Assembly: GCA_024364735.1 (NCBI GenBank)
Contig: JAGFNQ010005198.1
Coordinates: 1,339,899 to 1,403,898, forward strand
DNA: 64,000 nt
Direction: 5' to 3'
Source of the DNA: Boesenbergia rotunda
Taxonomy: Eukaryota > Streptophyta > Magnoliopsida > Zingiberales > Zingiberaceae
Under the pieces are notes generated by a model. That model was not told the origin of the DNA. It searched no databases and worked only from the letters and a program-made list of their open reading frames with translations. This document shows positions 1 through 10,187 of this stretch, one piece after another; the stretch's first letter is position 1, and each line of letters starts with the position of its first letter. The position numbers and the translations under genes are program-made.

Positions 1-1100
1 AGATACAAGTCTGATCGGTCGAAAGATCGGTCAGAAGCTCTCCTGATCGGTCACACAAATCGATCATTTTCTGAAAGTAAACTGATACAGAATCAACAGA
101 AGTAAGAAACGAGAATTCAGGACTAGAAATTACAAGAACTAAGCATCAGATTCTTCCCTTAATCTAGATCTTTCTTGTCGTCACACAAGAATCAGCTAAG
201 AACCCCCTAGCTTGACAAATCAGCAAAGATTTCCCTCCAGCGATCGATGAGCGTAAAATTGGTGTTCAGCTGACTTCTTCCTCCGAACTCCTTAGATTTG
301 ATGAATTGGATTGCGATGGTGGCTTAGGGAGCTTCAGAGCTCTTCAGAGAACCCCTCTGAATGCGCTCTGATTGATGAAGATTGGCGATCGAGTAGGAGC
401 TGGTCGGATGAAGCAAACTCTCAGCGAAACCCTCACCGGAGCTTGGCAGCTACGCGATTGCTTGCAACTTCGCCGGAAACTCCCTTGATGATTTGGATCT
501 TGAACAAGGATCAGATCTGATGTGGTTGCGTGCGATCGAATGAAGAAAATGATGAAGAACAGCGATGAACAGAGTGAATTCGCGATGACAAAGCTCAGGA
601 GAGGGAGTTTATGTTTTAATTATCCCATTTGAATTTGAACGACTGTGATCCTCCTCAGCTCATCTGATGGTTAGATCATCTCAAATCTGAACCAAACATC
701 CCAAATCTCCATCAATGGCCAGGATCTACTCCTCCTCAGCTGGGATCGATCGGATCTGCAATGGATGGCTCAGATCTCCTTGCCTTTGAATGGATGGTCT
801 AGACTCCACTTAAGCTTGATCCAATGGTCAGATGGACTCTGATTTGGCTCCAAGCTTCAGATCTTGATCTATGGACTTGATTAACTCTATCTTAGGCTCG
901 GATTGATCAGAAGCTGATAGATGGCTCAGATCTCACCGTTTCTTGATCGGACGGTCCATATTAATCCAATGTTTGATCATCTTGATCTGAATCCAATTCT
1001 GGCTCAAACTCGATCCAATATGATCCAGGTCCATGATCATTCAAATCCTACAAAATTAGTTCAATTTTAATGCCACAATATCTCGAATATAGAAAGAATT
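1..1100. repeat. Unclassified repeat DNA with GATCGGTC clusters
   Basis: The first 60 bases contain GATCGGTC three times. From about 640 to 1040 the sequence repeats loosely related phrases built on GATC, such as CAGATCT, TGATCCAA and ATGGCTCAGATC. No reading frame here has recognisable protein similarity; the open frame at 311-520 is compositional. The GATCGGTC cluster resembles the short repeated words in the LTRs further along, so this could be the end of another LTR retrotransposon cut by the window edge. That is inference only, since no LTR border is visible. Confidence 0.4.
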
Positions 1101-1548
1101 GAATTCAAAAGCTAAAATATACATGTATCATGGAACCTAATGTAAATACAAGATTAAGCATATAAAAGAGATCAAAACATGGATTTGAGAGCCTAAAGTG
1201 ATCAACAAAATGGTAATTATCAAGAGCCTCCTGCCCCATCAATGTCGGAAACCAAACGCAAACAACAATATCTGCAACCACAATGCAAACAACAATATCT
1301 GATCAACAAGCAGCTAAATATAAAGAAATTTAAAAGGTCTAAACCAAAATCTTGAAGAATGTCAGGGCATTTTTTAAGAAGAATAAAGGTGCAGAGAATG
1401 TAGAAACATTATTAAAGTTTAGTAAATTAAAATGAGTTAGTTGCTATCGTGATTGCATAACAATGTAAAACAATGATGATTATTGTCATTCAATAATAAA
1501 ATTTAATCAATCCCTTGTTATTAAGTTTCTTATATTTTGTTTATGTAG
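1101..1548. other. AT-rich stretch with no gene seen
   Basis: This stretch leads into the Ulp1-like remnant. The end, GTTTATGTAG at 1539-1548, reads as a splice acceptor for the first Ulp1-like segment. The phrase AACAACAATATCTG occurs twice, near 1263 and 1287. No coding, RNA or mobile-element ends were recognised. Confidence 0.4.
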
Positions 1549-2449
1549 GTTTTCGGTGAATCTAGTATGGTTCAATGAGACCTCATTAGATATGCAATCA
1601 TTTTTTATTATATTTGATTGGAATGACTACACCACTGGGGATTGCATTAATACTTACTGGACAATTTTAGTAAATGAAGCAAAAACCTCTAACTCACCAT
1701 ATCACCCCTCTATATTCTGTGGGGTAGGGTTAGATGTAAGTAAATGAGCACCTTGTTTTGTTGCTTTTTTCTAGGATTTAGTCCACTAACAGTTCCATTT
1801 TAATAAACATAGGAACTGTTTAATGTGATGCACACTGAAGCATTTGAACAAACTGTTGTTACTGATACAGACAAGCCAATTAGATATATCATCTGTCTAA
1901 TATATAATGCAAATGATTATTGGCGTCTATTGGTGATTGACCTCGAGGAAGATAATATCCTTCATTATAATTCTCTTGGTGCCACAGAAGGCTACACTGC
2001 CAAATTTGAGAAAACTGTAAGTTTTATATTTTATATATATAACATTACAAGTAGTTTTAATAAAATATATTTTTACTAATGTTATTTGTGTGTAGGTGGC
2101 GTTTTTCAAAAATATAAGCTAGTCATATTACACGAGATGGAATAAAGGATTGCCTTGTATATCGAGGAAAGACTTTACTAAAATTAAAGTACAAGGACCC
2201 AACTAATGCAGATCGTAAGATTATGTTTATTTTGGTTCAAAAAAACATAATCTTTCATGATTGGATTAATATGCTAACCACAATTTAAATATTGGTTTTT
2301 GTAGGGTGGATTGTGCTTTTTTTCTCCTATGCTATGCTGAAAGTCTAGTGTTTCAGAGATCTATAGACTTTACCCAAATCCAAATGAAACCTTATCGATT
2401 TAAGGTTGGATATAAAATTATGACAGACAAGTTCTGGAAGGATAATCTG
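1549..2449 (+). pseudogene. Ulp1-like (C48) cysteine protease remnant
   Basis: This is a decayed, multi-exon Ulp1-type SUMO-protease-like domain of the kind carried by plant MULE and CACTA elements. Likely exons are 1549-1733 (ends before GTAAGT), 1812-2018 (ends before GTAAGT), one starting near 2097, and a last one near 2305-2449. The segment YWRLLVIDL (near 1918) aligns with the HW..L..D core and HYNSLG (near 1965) with the Y.DSL motif. The catalytic His is therefore Tyr and the Asp is Asn. The last exon keeps GATTGTGC, giving the catalytic Asp-Cys pair (DC), but then loses frame. With two triad residues changed and a frameshift it cannot be an active protease. It may be the Ulp1 cargo of the MULE whose transposase lies at 21117-23265, but this link is inferred. 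Confidence 0.55.
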
Positions 2450-2654
2450 TAATTATGTTTTGTTGATATAATGCATTTGTAATTGTTATGACAAACATTG
2501 TATATTTGTAGTTATAATGTATGTAAATAGTAATCTGTAATTGTTTTGTATACAATCCGTTTGAAATCAATGGAACCTTGCTTTCAATCCATGTTGTTGT
2601 GTAATCTGTAATCTATAATCTGTAATTGTTGTCTAGACAATCAGTAATATAGAA

Positions 2655-2850
2655 CCTTGCTTTTGGTTATTAGAGGGTCTGAAATAATCTGATTTCAGGC
2701 CCACACTGGGCCTAAAATCATTTGATTTTAGGCCCATGTTGGGCCTGAAATTATCTGATTTTAGGCCCATCATGGGCCTGAAATCAGAGATATTCAAGCC
2801 CAAGTTGAGTCTGAAATCAGATGACTTCAGGCCCAACGTGGACTCAAATT
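2655..2850. repeat. Tandem palindromic repeats (GGGCCTGAAATC type), block 1
   Basis: About five head-to-tail units of roughly 40 bp carry GGGCCTGAAAT, a short spacer, ATTTTAGGCCC, then a variable link. Each unit is self-complementary, so the array can fold into serial hairpins with arms of about 13 bp. The open frame on the minus strand here encodes a repeated LKS.DFRP peptide, which is a by-product of the repeat. Related blocks lie near 3440-3640, 20828-20915 and 23340-23490. Confidence 0.75.
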
Positions 2851-3170
2851 TTGTTTCCATTTTAAAAATATTTTTATAATATTTAATCATGATTTATTAA
2901 ATTAATTATTTATAAGATAATCTTTTATATAATTCTACAAGTTGTGACAAAATTTTTAGAATTTGGCATAGAAGGAGTTTTGTAGATCCAATAGTGGGTT
3001 TCGGTGGAAACCCACTGATGGACCTAGGATATTTGGATTTCTCAAAACCTGATATCACTAGTTAGAGTTGAGCTAGGAGATGGTATTTTTGGTGTCCAAA
3101 CTTAGTCCTAATGAATATCAATTATATTCTCATACTGTATCACTTGGCACAGAACAATGCAGAATCAGAG
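2815..3170. repeat. Direct repeat, copy 1, flanking the palindromic blocks
   Basis: This stretch matches 3605-3964 joined to 20660-20830, with copia-1 sitting between those two parts. Shared landmarks are TTTATAATATTTAATCATG, the phrase GGGTTTCGGTGGAAAC, CTCACTGATG (CCCACTGATG here) joined to GACCTAGGATATTTGG, and a later TTGGCACAGAACAAT. Copy 2 has about 130 extra bases near 3758-3895. Copy 1 shows what the copia-1 insertion site looked like before insertion. Confidence 0.7.
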
Positions 3171-3439
3171 CTTATTTTAGTAAATCATCCTTATCCCTTT
3201 AATTTTGCTAATCTTTATATTTTATTATCTATCTTAATTATTTATTAGCTATCTTCATATCTTATTATCTATATTAGTTTTTTTTTCAAATTTATAATTT
3301 TATTGTAATATCTTTTTTTTCTTAGATATAACATCCATAACCAATAATTTTTATTTCTATATGTTTATATTATACATATTTATTCATAATATGGAATAGA
3401 ATATTCCTATTTTGATTTGCAGATATCAGTGGGTTATCA
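3171..3439. other. AT-rich spacer between palindromic blocks
   Basis: Low-complexity sequence with repeats of the form TTATTATCTATCTTAATTATTTATTAGCTATC (partial quotes: TTATCTATCTTAATT, TTAGCTATCTTCATA). No gene or element end is visible. Confidence 0.4.
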
Positions 3440-3645
3440 AAGGACCTGAAATCAGAGCTATTCAGCCCCACGTTAGGCCTGAAATAATCTGATTTCATAC
3501 CCACATTAGGCCTGAAATAAGAGGATTTCAGGCCCACGTTGGGCTTGAAATAATCTGATTTCAGGGCCACGTTGGGCCTGAAATCCTCTTATTTTAGGCC
3601 CAACGTGAGTCTGAAATCAAATGACTTTAGGCCCAACATGAACTC
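3440..3645. repeat. Tandem palindromic repeats, block 2
   Basis: A second array of the same roughly 40-bp palindromic units as at 2655-2850, with GGCCTGAAATAATCTGATTTCAG and related variants (each unit below 25 bp of core). It is followed by the same AT-rich tail as block 1, so blocks 1 and 2 are two copies of a larger tandem unit of about 0.8-0.9 kb. Confidence 0.7.
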
Positions 3646-4084
3646 AAATTTTTTTCCCCTTTTAAAAATAATTTTTATAATATTTAATCATGATTTATTA
3701 AATTAAATATTTATAGGGTAATCTTTTATATAATTCTATAAGTTATAACAAAATCCTCTCATTTTATTGAAATACTCAGTTATGATCAAAACAGGCTTAC
3801 ATTTGTTTAAACTTGAAACATGAAGGTTCCATCTGGATACTATGTAAATACACAATGCATAGCAAAATTAGATTCCTTGAAGACCATGAACTCATATTTT
3901 CAGAATTTGTTGCAATAGGAGTTTTATAGGTTCATCAGTGGGTTTCGGTGGAAACTCACTGATGTGTTGGTGCCAAAAGCACCAAGATCAAACCTAAGTT
4001 TTGATAATGGCAAAGGATTCATAAGTTAAGGTTACCTCGTGATCTAATGAAGCTTATTTAAGTGTGCAGAAAAAGTCCTAGGTA

Positions 4085-4335
4085 AACTAGACACGAAGTC
4101 CTGATTCAAGGAATTGCGCAATAAGTCCTGGCCGAGGGCTGGGCACCTAAGTCCTGACATAGGGTTGGGCAATAAGTCCTGGTCGTGGACTGGGCATGAA
4201 GTCCTGATTCAAAGAATTAGGCAATAAGTCCTAGCCAAGGGCTGGGCACCGAAGACCTGACCGAGTGTTGGGCAATAGTTCCTGGTCGTGGACTGGGCAC
4301 GAAAACCTGATCCGGAAGATTGGGCAAAAGTCCAA
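4085..4335 (+). repeat. Minisatellite in copia-1 5' LTR (GGGCAATAAGTCCTGG units)
   Basis: Degenerate units of about 35-40 bp alternate GGGCAATAAGTCCTGG, CGNGGRCTGGGCAC and GAAGTCCTGATTCAAGG. The same array lies in the 3' LTR at about 19525-19775, so it predates insertion and belongs to the LTR family. Confidence 0.75.
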
Positions 4336-4559
4336 CCGGAGGAGCCAGTTGGCAAAAAGGTAAATTCTCTTGAGAGCAGTAGGCGAGGACGCGTTCCCCG
4401 TAGGAGGGAACATTAGGCATCGGTTCGACCTAGAGTTCCATTTTGGAAGCTCAAAGTCAGAACCAAGATAGCTTTGACTATTTTCTGGACTTAACTTATA
4501 TATTGTTTGTGTTTTGTAACTAACCATGGTTGCAGGAACAATGGTTAAAGTGTTCTGCT

Positions 4560-4800
4560 TCCCAGGCGCCTGATCATACAGGCGCCTATGTTGATACAGG
4601 CGCCCCAAATAAGGGTTTTCCAGCAGTCTCGAAGCAAAGCCTCCACGTCAGCAAAAGAGGCGTCTGTGTTGATACAGGCGCCCCAGTCGACTCAGGCGCC
4701 CCAGTTGAAGGGATAAGCACTGGCCATGTCTACGGATGAGGATTCGCGTAAAAAGGGGCACGTGTCAGGCGCCCCCTTCAACACAAGCGCCCAAGAAGAC
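4560..4800 (+). repeat. Cluster of CAGGCGCC palindrome words in copia-1 LTR
   Basis: The word CAGGCGCC, containing the palindrome GGCGCC, appears repeatedly, often as GATACAGGCGCCCCAG. The 3' LTR carries the same cluster at about 20028-20235, with some copies mutated. It lies just upstream of the TATA-like box, in the region where promoter elements would sit. Confidence 0.7.
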
Positions 4801-5389
4801 CTTATATAAAGGGTTCACCTGTAACGCCCGCTTTTTTTTTTCTTTCATAAGCGGCGTTACGTTAACATGCTTAGGGCATGTAGACATCATAAGGCAGCGG
4901 AATAACTTTAACTTATACATGCCCTGTTACCATTCTTAACTTAATGACATGGGAACCTTAACATATTAACTTGAACTTAAGCATCATATCATATCATGTC
5001 ATACGTAACATCATATCATAAGGTTCCACAGGTCATTATTTAGACATACAAGTAACCAAGGTGAAGTTCTAGCATAAACAGTAAACATAAAGTTTCCTGG
5101 GCCAAGTCACTACTACACACATGCGTTCTTGCCCTCCTGCTGCTTCCTTCATTGTCCCCTTGAATGATCTGTGGTATAAGGAAATAAGACTATAAGCACA
5201 CAGGCTTAGTAAGACTCTTTCCTACTCACAAAACCATTCATCATTCATCATCTCGTCATGAGCACATAAAACATTAACATACTTGGTGCTCTACTTGGAA
5301 CATAACATCTTACATCACTTATCATATACATAGCATGGCATGAACATAAACATAGTAAACATTCTAAGCATAGCATGATCCATGGCGTA

Positions 5390-5650
5390 GACATAACATA
5401 GTAGACATTCTATGCATGGCATAATTCATGGCATAACTCATAAACATAGTAGACATTCTAAGCATGGCATAATTCATGGCATAAATCATAAACATAGTAG
5501 CATGGCATAATTCATGGCATAATCATAAACATAGTAGCATGACATAATTCATGGCATAAATCATAAACATAGTAGCATGGCATAATTCATGGCATAAATC
5601 ATAAACATAGTAGCATGGCATAATTCATGGCATAATACCTATCATAGCAT
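5390..5650. repeat. Tandem repeat CATGGCATAATTCATGGCATAA in solo LTR 1
   Basis: Roughly 40-60 bp units combine CATAGTAGCATGGCATAA with TTCATGGCATAAATCATAAA, about five copies. They sit in a wider stretch rich in CAT and ATG words (about 5280-6660) that has no protein-coding meaning. The counterpart in solo LTR 2 is the ATG-rich zone at 11880-12960. Confidence 0.7.
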
Positions 5651-6720
5651 ATGAACATCTTCCTAACATAATCATGGCATAGATCATTCATTCTCATGCA
5701 TACTTCTTAACATGAAACGTAAGCATAAAATCTTGGAACTGCATAGCATAATGCATAACATGAATGGATGCATGAGTGGAATGCATATATATAAGGGATG
5801 CTTAACTTTTAAAACATACTTTTAACTTACTTAAATATAATCATCATAACATCATTTGGGGTCCCCGGCTTGTACCACATACATACATCATAGCGTGCAT
5901 CCCTAGCAAGTCCGAGGTCGCGAGCCCCAACCTACAAGGGTAAGGACAGCATAGTTGGTAGTCCCCGAACCGAGGCGTTCTTAAGGTGCCCATCCCTGTT
6001 GCACAGCTCCGGTAGTGCCAGAACCGTGGACAGCTTCGGTAGTCCAAAACCGGGGCATTCTTAAGGTACCCATCCCTTGGACCCATACTTCGGTCCGGTA
6101 CAAGCTCATTCATAAAGTAAAATACTTTTCATGCTTCATCATTCATAAGACATTCATGGCATCTTTAACATAACATAACTTGTTACGGCTCGGCCCGTCT
6201 ACCGGCCCATTTACCGGTCCTCACGACCGTCGTACCGTCGACCATCGACCGTGCCATCTTAGCATATTTATGCCTTAAAGACATAAGCATCATCTTTCAT
6301 TCATCATCATTCATAGCATATTCATTCATTCATCATACTTAACATCATCATTATGCCTTAAAGGCATGAACCTTAACTTCATTCTTCACTTTCATTTTTT
6401 TAGACATGGCATCATTTTCATTCTTAACATGGCATCATTTTCATTCTTAAACATAAACATAACATACTTAACATGGCATCATTTTCATTCTTAAACATGG
6501 CATCATCCTCATTCTTAAACATAAACATAACATACTTAACATGGCATCATTCATATCATGAACCTAACATATCATAGCATCATTTTTATCATGATCATAA
6601 CCCTATCATTCTTATCATGGCATCATTCATATCCTGAACATATACTTATCATACTTATCATGGAAACACATAAACATATACTTGAAGTTAAAGGCTCAAC
6701 CCTAACCCTTGGGTCCTTGA

Positions 6721-7445
6721 GGTTGGCCGAAACATATGGGGTCTCTAGGGTAATCCAAAAATTCCCAGAAATTATACTTAACCTTCAAACATCATAAGAG
6801 AACATAAATTAACATTATCAAGATTTTTGGCTTAATTATAGACCTTTAAATCATGGTGACCGAAACCCTTAAACTTAGGGTTCTTAGTTTTGTTTCTTTC
6901 ATGTTGGCCGAAACCCTAGGGTGTCCTAGGGTACTCCAAAAATTCCCAAAAATTATACTTAACCTCTACACATCATAAGGGAACATTAAATAACATTATC
7001 ATGATTTTTATCATAATTATAGGCCTGTAAATCATGGTGTCCGAAACCCTTAAACTTAGGGTTCTTAGTTTTGTTTCTTTCATGTTGGACGAAACCCTAG
7101 GGTGTCCTAGGGTACTCCAAAAATTCCCAAAAATTATACTTAACCTCTACACATCATAAGGTAACATTAAATAACATTATCATGATTTTTATCATAATTA
7201 TAGACCTGTAAATCATGGTGGCCAAAACCCTTAAACATGAGGGTCCTTAGTTTTGTTTCTTTCATGTTGGCCGAAACCCTAGGGTGTCCTAGGGTACTCC
7301 AAAAATTCCCAAAAATTATAATTAACCACTAAACATAATAAGGGAACATTAAATAGCATTATACAGATTTTTACCATATTTATAGACCTAAAAATCATGG
7401 TGGCCGAAACCCTTAAGCATAAGGGTCTTGGTTTTCTTTCCTTTC
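6721..7445. repeat. Four 181-bp tandem repeats with telomere-box motifs
   Basis: Copies begin with GTTGGCCGAAAC near 6721, 6902, 7083 and 7265, a period of about 181 bp. Copies 2-4 contain GAAACCCTAGGGTGTCCTAGGG, whose core is a near-palindrome with the plant telo-box AAACCCTA. The first copy is more diverged. They lie inside solo LTR 1; a looser version is at about 11280-11640 in solo LTR 2. Confidence 0.75.
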
Positions 7446-7864
7446 AACATCAAATTCGAAAACCAACCACTATATCATACTAAAAATCATAAAAATCATA
7501 GGGAACTATTATAACACAGGTGAGGGAGTCTTACCTTGGGTTTCTTGATTTTTCAAACTTAAAAGAGAAAGAACTTGTAGAGCTCTTGACCCTTGACCCC
7601 TCCTTGCCCTTGTACTCTTGTGAAGGCTTTAGATCTAGGAGATGGAACCTTGGTGGAAACTTTTCCAAGGGGAAAACCTCTTCTTGGTGCTCAGCAAGAA
7701 TGAGGGGAGGAAGGGGTTCGAATATGCAAGTAATGGGAAGAAGAGGTAACTCCCAAAACCCCCCTTTAATAGCCCATTAAGAAGGTAAATGAAGAGTCTC
7801 TCCATGACTCTTCATCTTCTTCTTAATCTTAACTTACATCCACTTCATTTCCTCATAGAAATCC

Positions 7865-7932
7865 CTTGCTAGGTGAGTTGGTTAAGGCTTACATGGTTGT
7901 ACAAGAGGTCCAAGGTTCAATCCTTGGCTCAT
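7865..7932 (+). repeat. tRNA-like segment, antisense to solo LTR 1
   Basis: On the plus strand an A-box-like TAGGTGAGTTGG (7870-7881) is followed 32 bases later by a B-box-like GGTTCAATCCT (7914-7924), the spacing of a tRNA-type internal Pol III promoter. It lacks a convincing cloverleaf, so it is not called a tRNA gene. The same arrangement occurs in solo LTR 2. Confidence 0.55.
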
Positions 7933-8836
7933 GCACCTTTATTTTTTTATTTTATTTTTATTTCATTTATTTTATTATTTTTATTTCCTAAATTCCGAAA
8001 ATCCCCCTAAAATCACCCATAATTATGTTAATATTCCTAAATAAAATTCTTTTATATTTATATTAATTTTACCTAATTTATATTAATTTTTCCTAATTAA
8101 TACTCATTTTTGGAGCCCATTTAAAGCTCATTAGTACCTAATTTCTCCATTAAAATAGAAAAATTAGGCTAAGACTTACCCATAATCATGCTAATATACC
8201 TAATTAAATCCTATTTATATTTATACTAATTATTACTGAAATCCACCTATAATCATGGTACTAAAAAGCCCACATAAAGCCCATTAGTACTTAGTTTTCT
8301 CAATTTAAATGAGAAAACATGGATTTTCTAGGCCTAAGTTCTCCTTAATATTTCTAGGTCCCTTGGAAAATTATTTAAACATGCTTAATATTTTAAGAAA
8401 ATATTAAGAGAATTTTTCGGGTCGTTACATCACCCCCTTGCTTCCAGACACAATTGCTTCCAACGAAAAAGTTCAAGCGCTCTACTCCAAATGCTCCATG
8501 CTCAAGTCTCAAGCACCAACGACAACCCGCGGCTCCGATCTTCGAATCTTCTCCGATTGTCGGTATTTTTTTTAATTAATTGTTGTACTTAAATTTTGTA
8601 TTCGAACTTCAAACTTGTAACTATTTTGCGAAATATAGAATTGCCCAACGTAAATGGTCAAAGACCGTCGGCCTTGGAGTAGGAGCCGATCTAGACTCCG
8701 AACCAAGTAAAAGAAAACTGTGTTAGCATTGTTGTAAATTTTCCGCTGCGTAATTGCTCGTATTTTTAATCCGAAAAGATTTTATCGATATTCACCTCCC
8801 CCCCCCCTCTCTATGGATTCTAAACGATCCCACAAG

Positions 8837-8851
8837 TGGTATCAAAGCGGG
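8837..8851 (+). promoter_or_regulatory. Copia-1 primer-binding site (tRNA-Met)
   Basis: TGGTATCAAAGCGGG starts two bases after the 5' LTR. It matches the initiator tRNA-Met complement TGGTATCAGAGC, the usual plant copia primer site, with one change. Confidence 0.85.
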
Positions 8852-9059
8852 TGGCTCAAATCTGGTGCAACCACCGATTGAGTGATTTTTCAGATTTTTT
8901 CAATTTTAAAATATTTTTTATTCGTAATTTTCTCGTTTATCGAGGTTGGTGCAACACCACTCAATTTCTTTATTATTATTTCTTTGCTACCGCACTACTA
9001 AGCCAAGATATAGTCTTGGGATAGAGTTTCTTTTTGTAATTCTTTTCAGATAAATTTCA

Positions 9060-10187
9060 ATGGTCATGCAAGAAGGCTATAGCACCGCCAGACCACCACT
9101 CCTCTTAGGAGAAGACTTCTCCTACTGGAAGAGTAGGATGGAGGTCCACCTGAAAACTCAGGTGGACATGTGGATTATCATCCAGTCCGGACTGGAGATA
9201 CCCAAGAACGCACAAGGTGAGATGCAAGGCTACACAGAGTGGGACGAACCACTCAAGAAGAAAATTGAAGCCGATGCAAAGGACACACAGTTACTACAAT
9301 GCGGCTTGACGAAGGAAGAGTTGAACCGCGTAAGACCCTTCAGCAGCGCGAAAGAACTTTGGAACAAACTAATTGAACTGCACGAAGGTACGTCAGATAT
9401 GCGGATCAACAAAAGAGATCTGCTACTCAACAGACTCTACACAATCAAAATGCACGAAGGCAAATCGGCAGCACAGTTCCACACAAGAATCCAGGAGCTG
9501 ATGAACGGACTGCATATAATAGGTCAGAAGGTCAAAAACTGTGACCTAATAAGGTATACTCTAAACTCGTTCCCAAGGAACACACTGTGGGCATCTATGG
9601 TAGATGCCTACAAGGTGTCTAGGAATCTTTCCAAAATAAAATTAGATGAGTTATTTTCTGAATTAGAATTACACAAGCAAACTAATCCTACATTGGTCGA
9701 GAAGAGTAGCTTTTGTTGCAGGGAAACGCCAAGAAGATCACAGAAGAAGAAACAACCACCAGTACCCGAGTCCGACTCAGATTCAGAGTCTGAAGACGAT
9801 GGAGATCGTCCAAAACTGGTCTGATTGGCTCGTGACTACTACAACGAGCTCAAGAGTCAAACGAACAAAAAGAAGACTAATCAGAAGAAGGAAGATCCAG
9901 CTAAACCCTCAACAAGCCAGAAGAACAAAGGTAATGTAACATGCTACGAGTGCAATAAGAAGGGACATTTCAGATCAGAGCCCCCCAACCTGAAGGAGAA
10001 CAAGAAAGCTCGGAAGAAGAAGGCACTTCAAGCCACCTGGGATGAATCATCCTTGGAAGAAGAAGAAGAAGCTCCGCACTCAAACCTCCTCGTGTTGACC
10101 GCCTCGGAAGACATCGACTCCGGAATGGAATCAGAACCAGATGAAGACATCGGCACCGAAAAGCTCTCGATCTCGGAAGATGGACGG
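9060..10187 (+). pseudogene. Copia-1 gag, N-terminal part
   Basis: Gag forms the virus-like particle of the retrotransposon. The frame opens with ATG at 9060 and shows the UBN2-type gag fold (YWKSRMEVHL near the start; ELWNKLIELHEGT; the W and L spacing is typical of copia gag). A TGA at 9822-9824 interrupts it in frame, and the same frame continues as LARDYYNELK. A zinc knuckle follows, CYECNKKGHFRSEP, in which the last Cys of CX2CX4HX4C is missing. The frame is then cut at 10187 by solo LTR 2. The stop, the lost knuckle Cys and the insertion mean it makes no functional Gag. Confidence 0.85.

Larger units (their letters stand above)
4820..8429 (-). mobile_element. Solo LTR 1 of the TGTAACG family (in copia-1 5' LTR)
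   Basis: This 3610-bp unit starts TGTAACGCCCGC and ends GGTCGTTACA, and is flanked by perfect 5-bp duplications TCACC (4815-4819 and 8430-8434). TG..CA ends, 5-bp duplications and no coding domains mark a solo LTR. By alignment with the copy at 10188-13497 its sense strand is minus. Long LTRs starting TGTAAC(G/A)CCC are typical of Ty3/gypsy chromoviruses of the Tekay/Del type; that assignment is from general knowledge and is tentative. It holds an ATG-rich tandem region, four 181-bp repeats with telomere-box motifs, and a tRNA-like segment. Confidence 0.88.
3965..8834 (+). repeat. Copia-1 5' LTR, split by a solo LTR
   Basis: The LTR runs 3965-4819 and continues at 8435-8834 after the inserted solo LTR and its target duplication. 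Without the insertion it is about 1255 bp, against 1248 bp for the 3' LTR. A TATA-like CTTATATAAAGG lies at 4801-4812, just before the break; the 3' LTR has the same box near 20248. The insertion therefore separates the promoter from the R/U5 part, so this copy cannot start a normal genomic RNA. Confidence 0.88.

Noticed and set aside
311..520. Small protein gene
   Set aside because: It has no recognised domain and lies in repetitive GATC-rich DNA.
2633..3570. Open frames encoding LKS.DFRP peptide repeats
   Set aside because: The peptide repeat is produced by the palindromic DNA repeat. There is no start context or conserved protein.
2655..3645. CRISPR-like array
   Set aside because: Spacing is irregular, spacers are not unique, the units are palindromic tandem repeats and the genome is a plant's.
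6721..7445. Interstitial telomere repeat
   Set aside because: AAACCCTA occurs once or twice per 181-bp unit, not as a tandem heptamer array.
7520..7780. Protein-coding gene inside solo LTR 1
   Set aside because: The frame runs antisense to the LTR transcript start region and is Arg/Gly/Ser-rich with no similarity.
7865..7932. Functional tRNA gene
   Set aside because: A and B boxes are present but no acceptor stem, anticodon arm or cloverleaf can be paired.
4820..8429. A DNA transposon with long inverted repeats
   Set aside because: TG..CA ends, a 5-bp duplication and alignment with two other copies fit a solo LTR better; only about 10 terminal bases are inverted.
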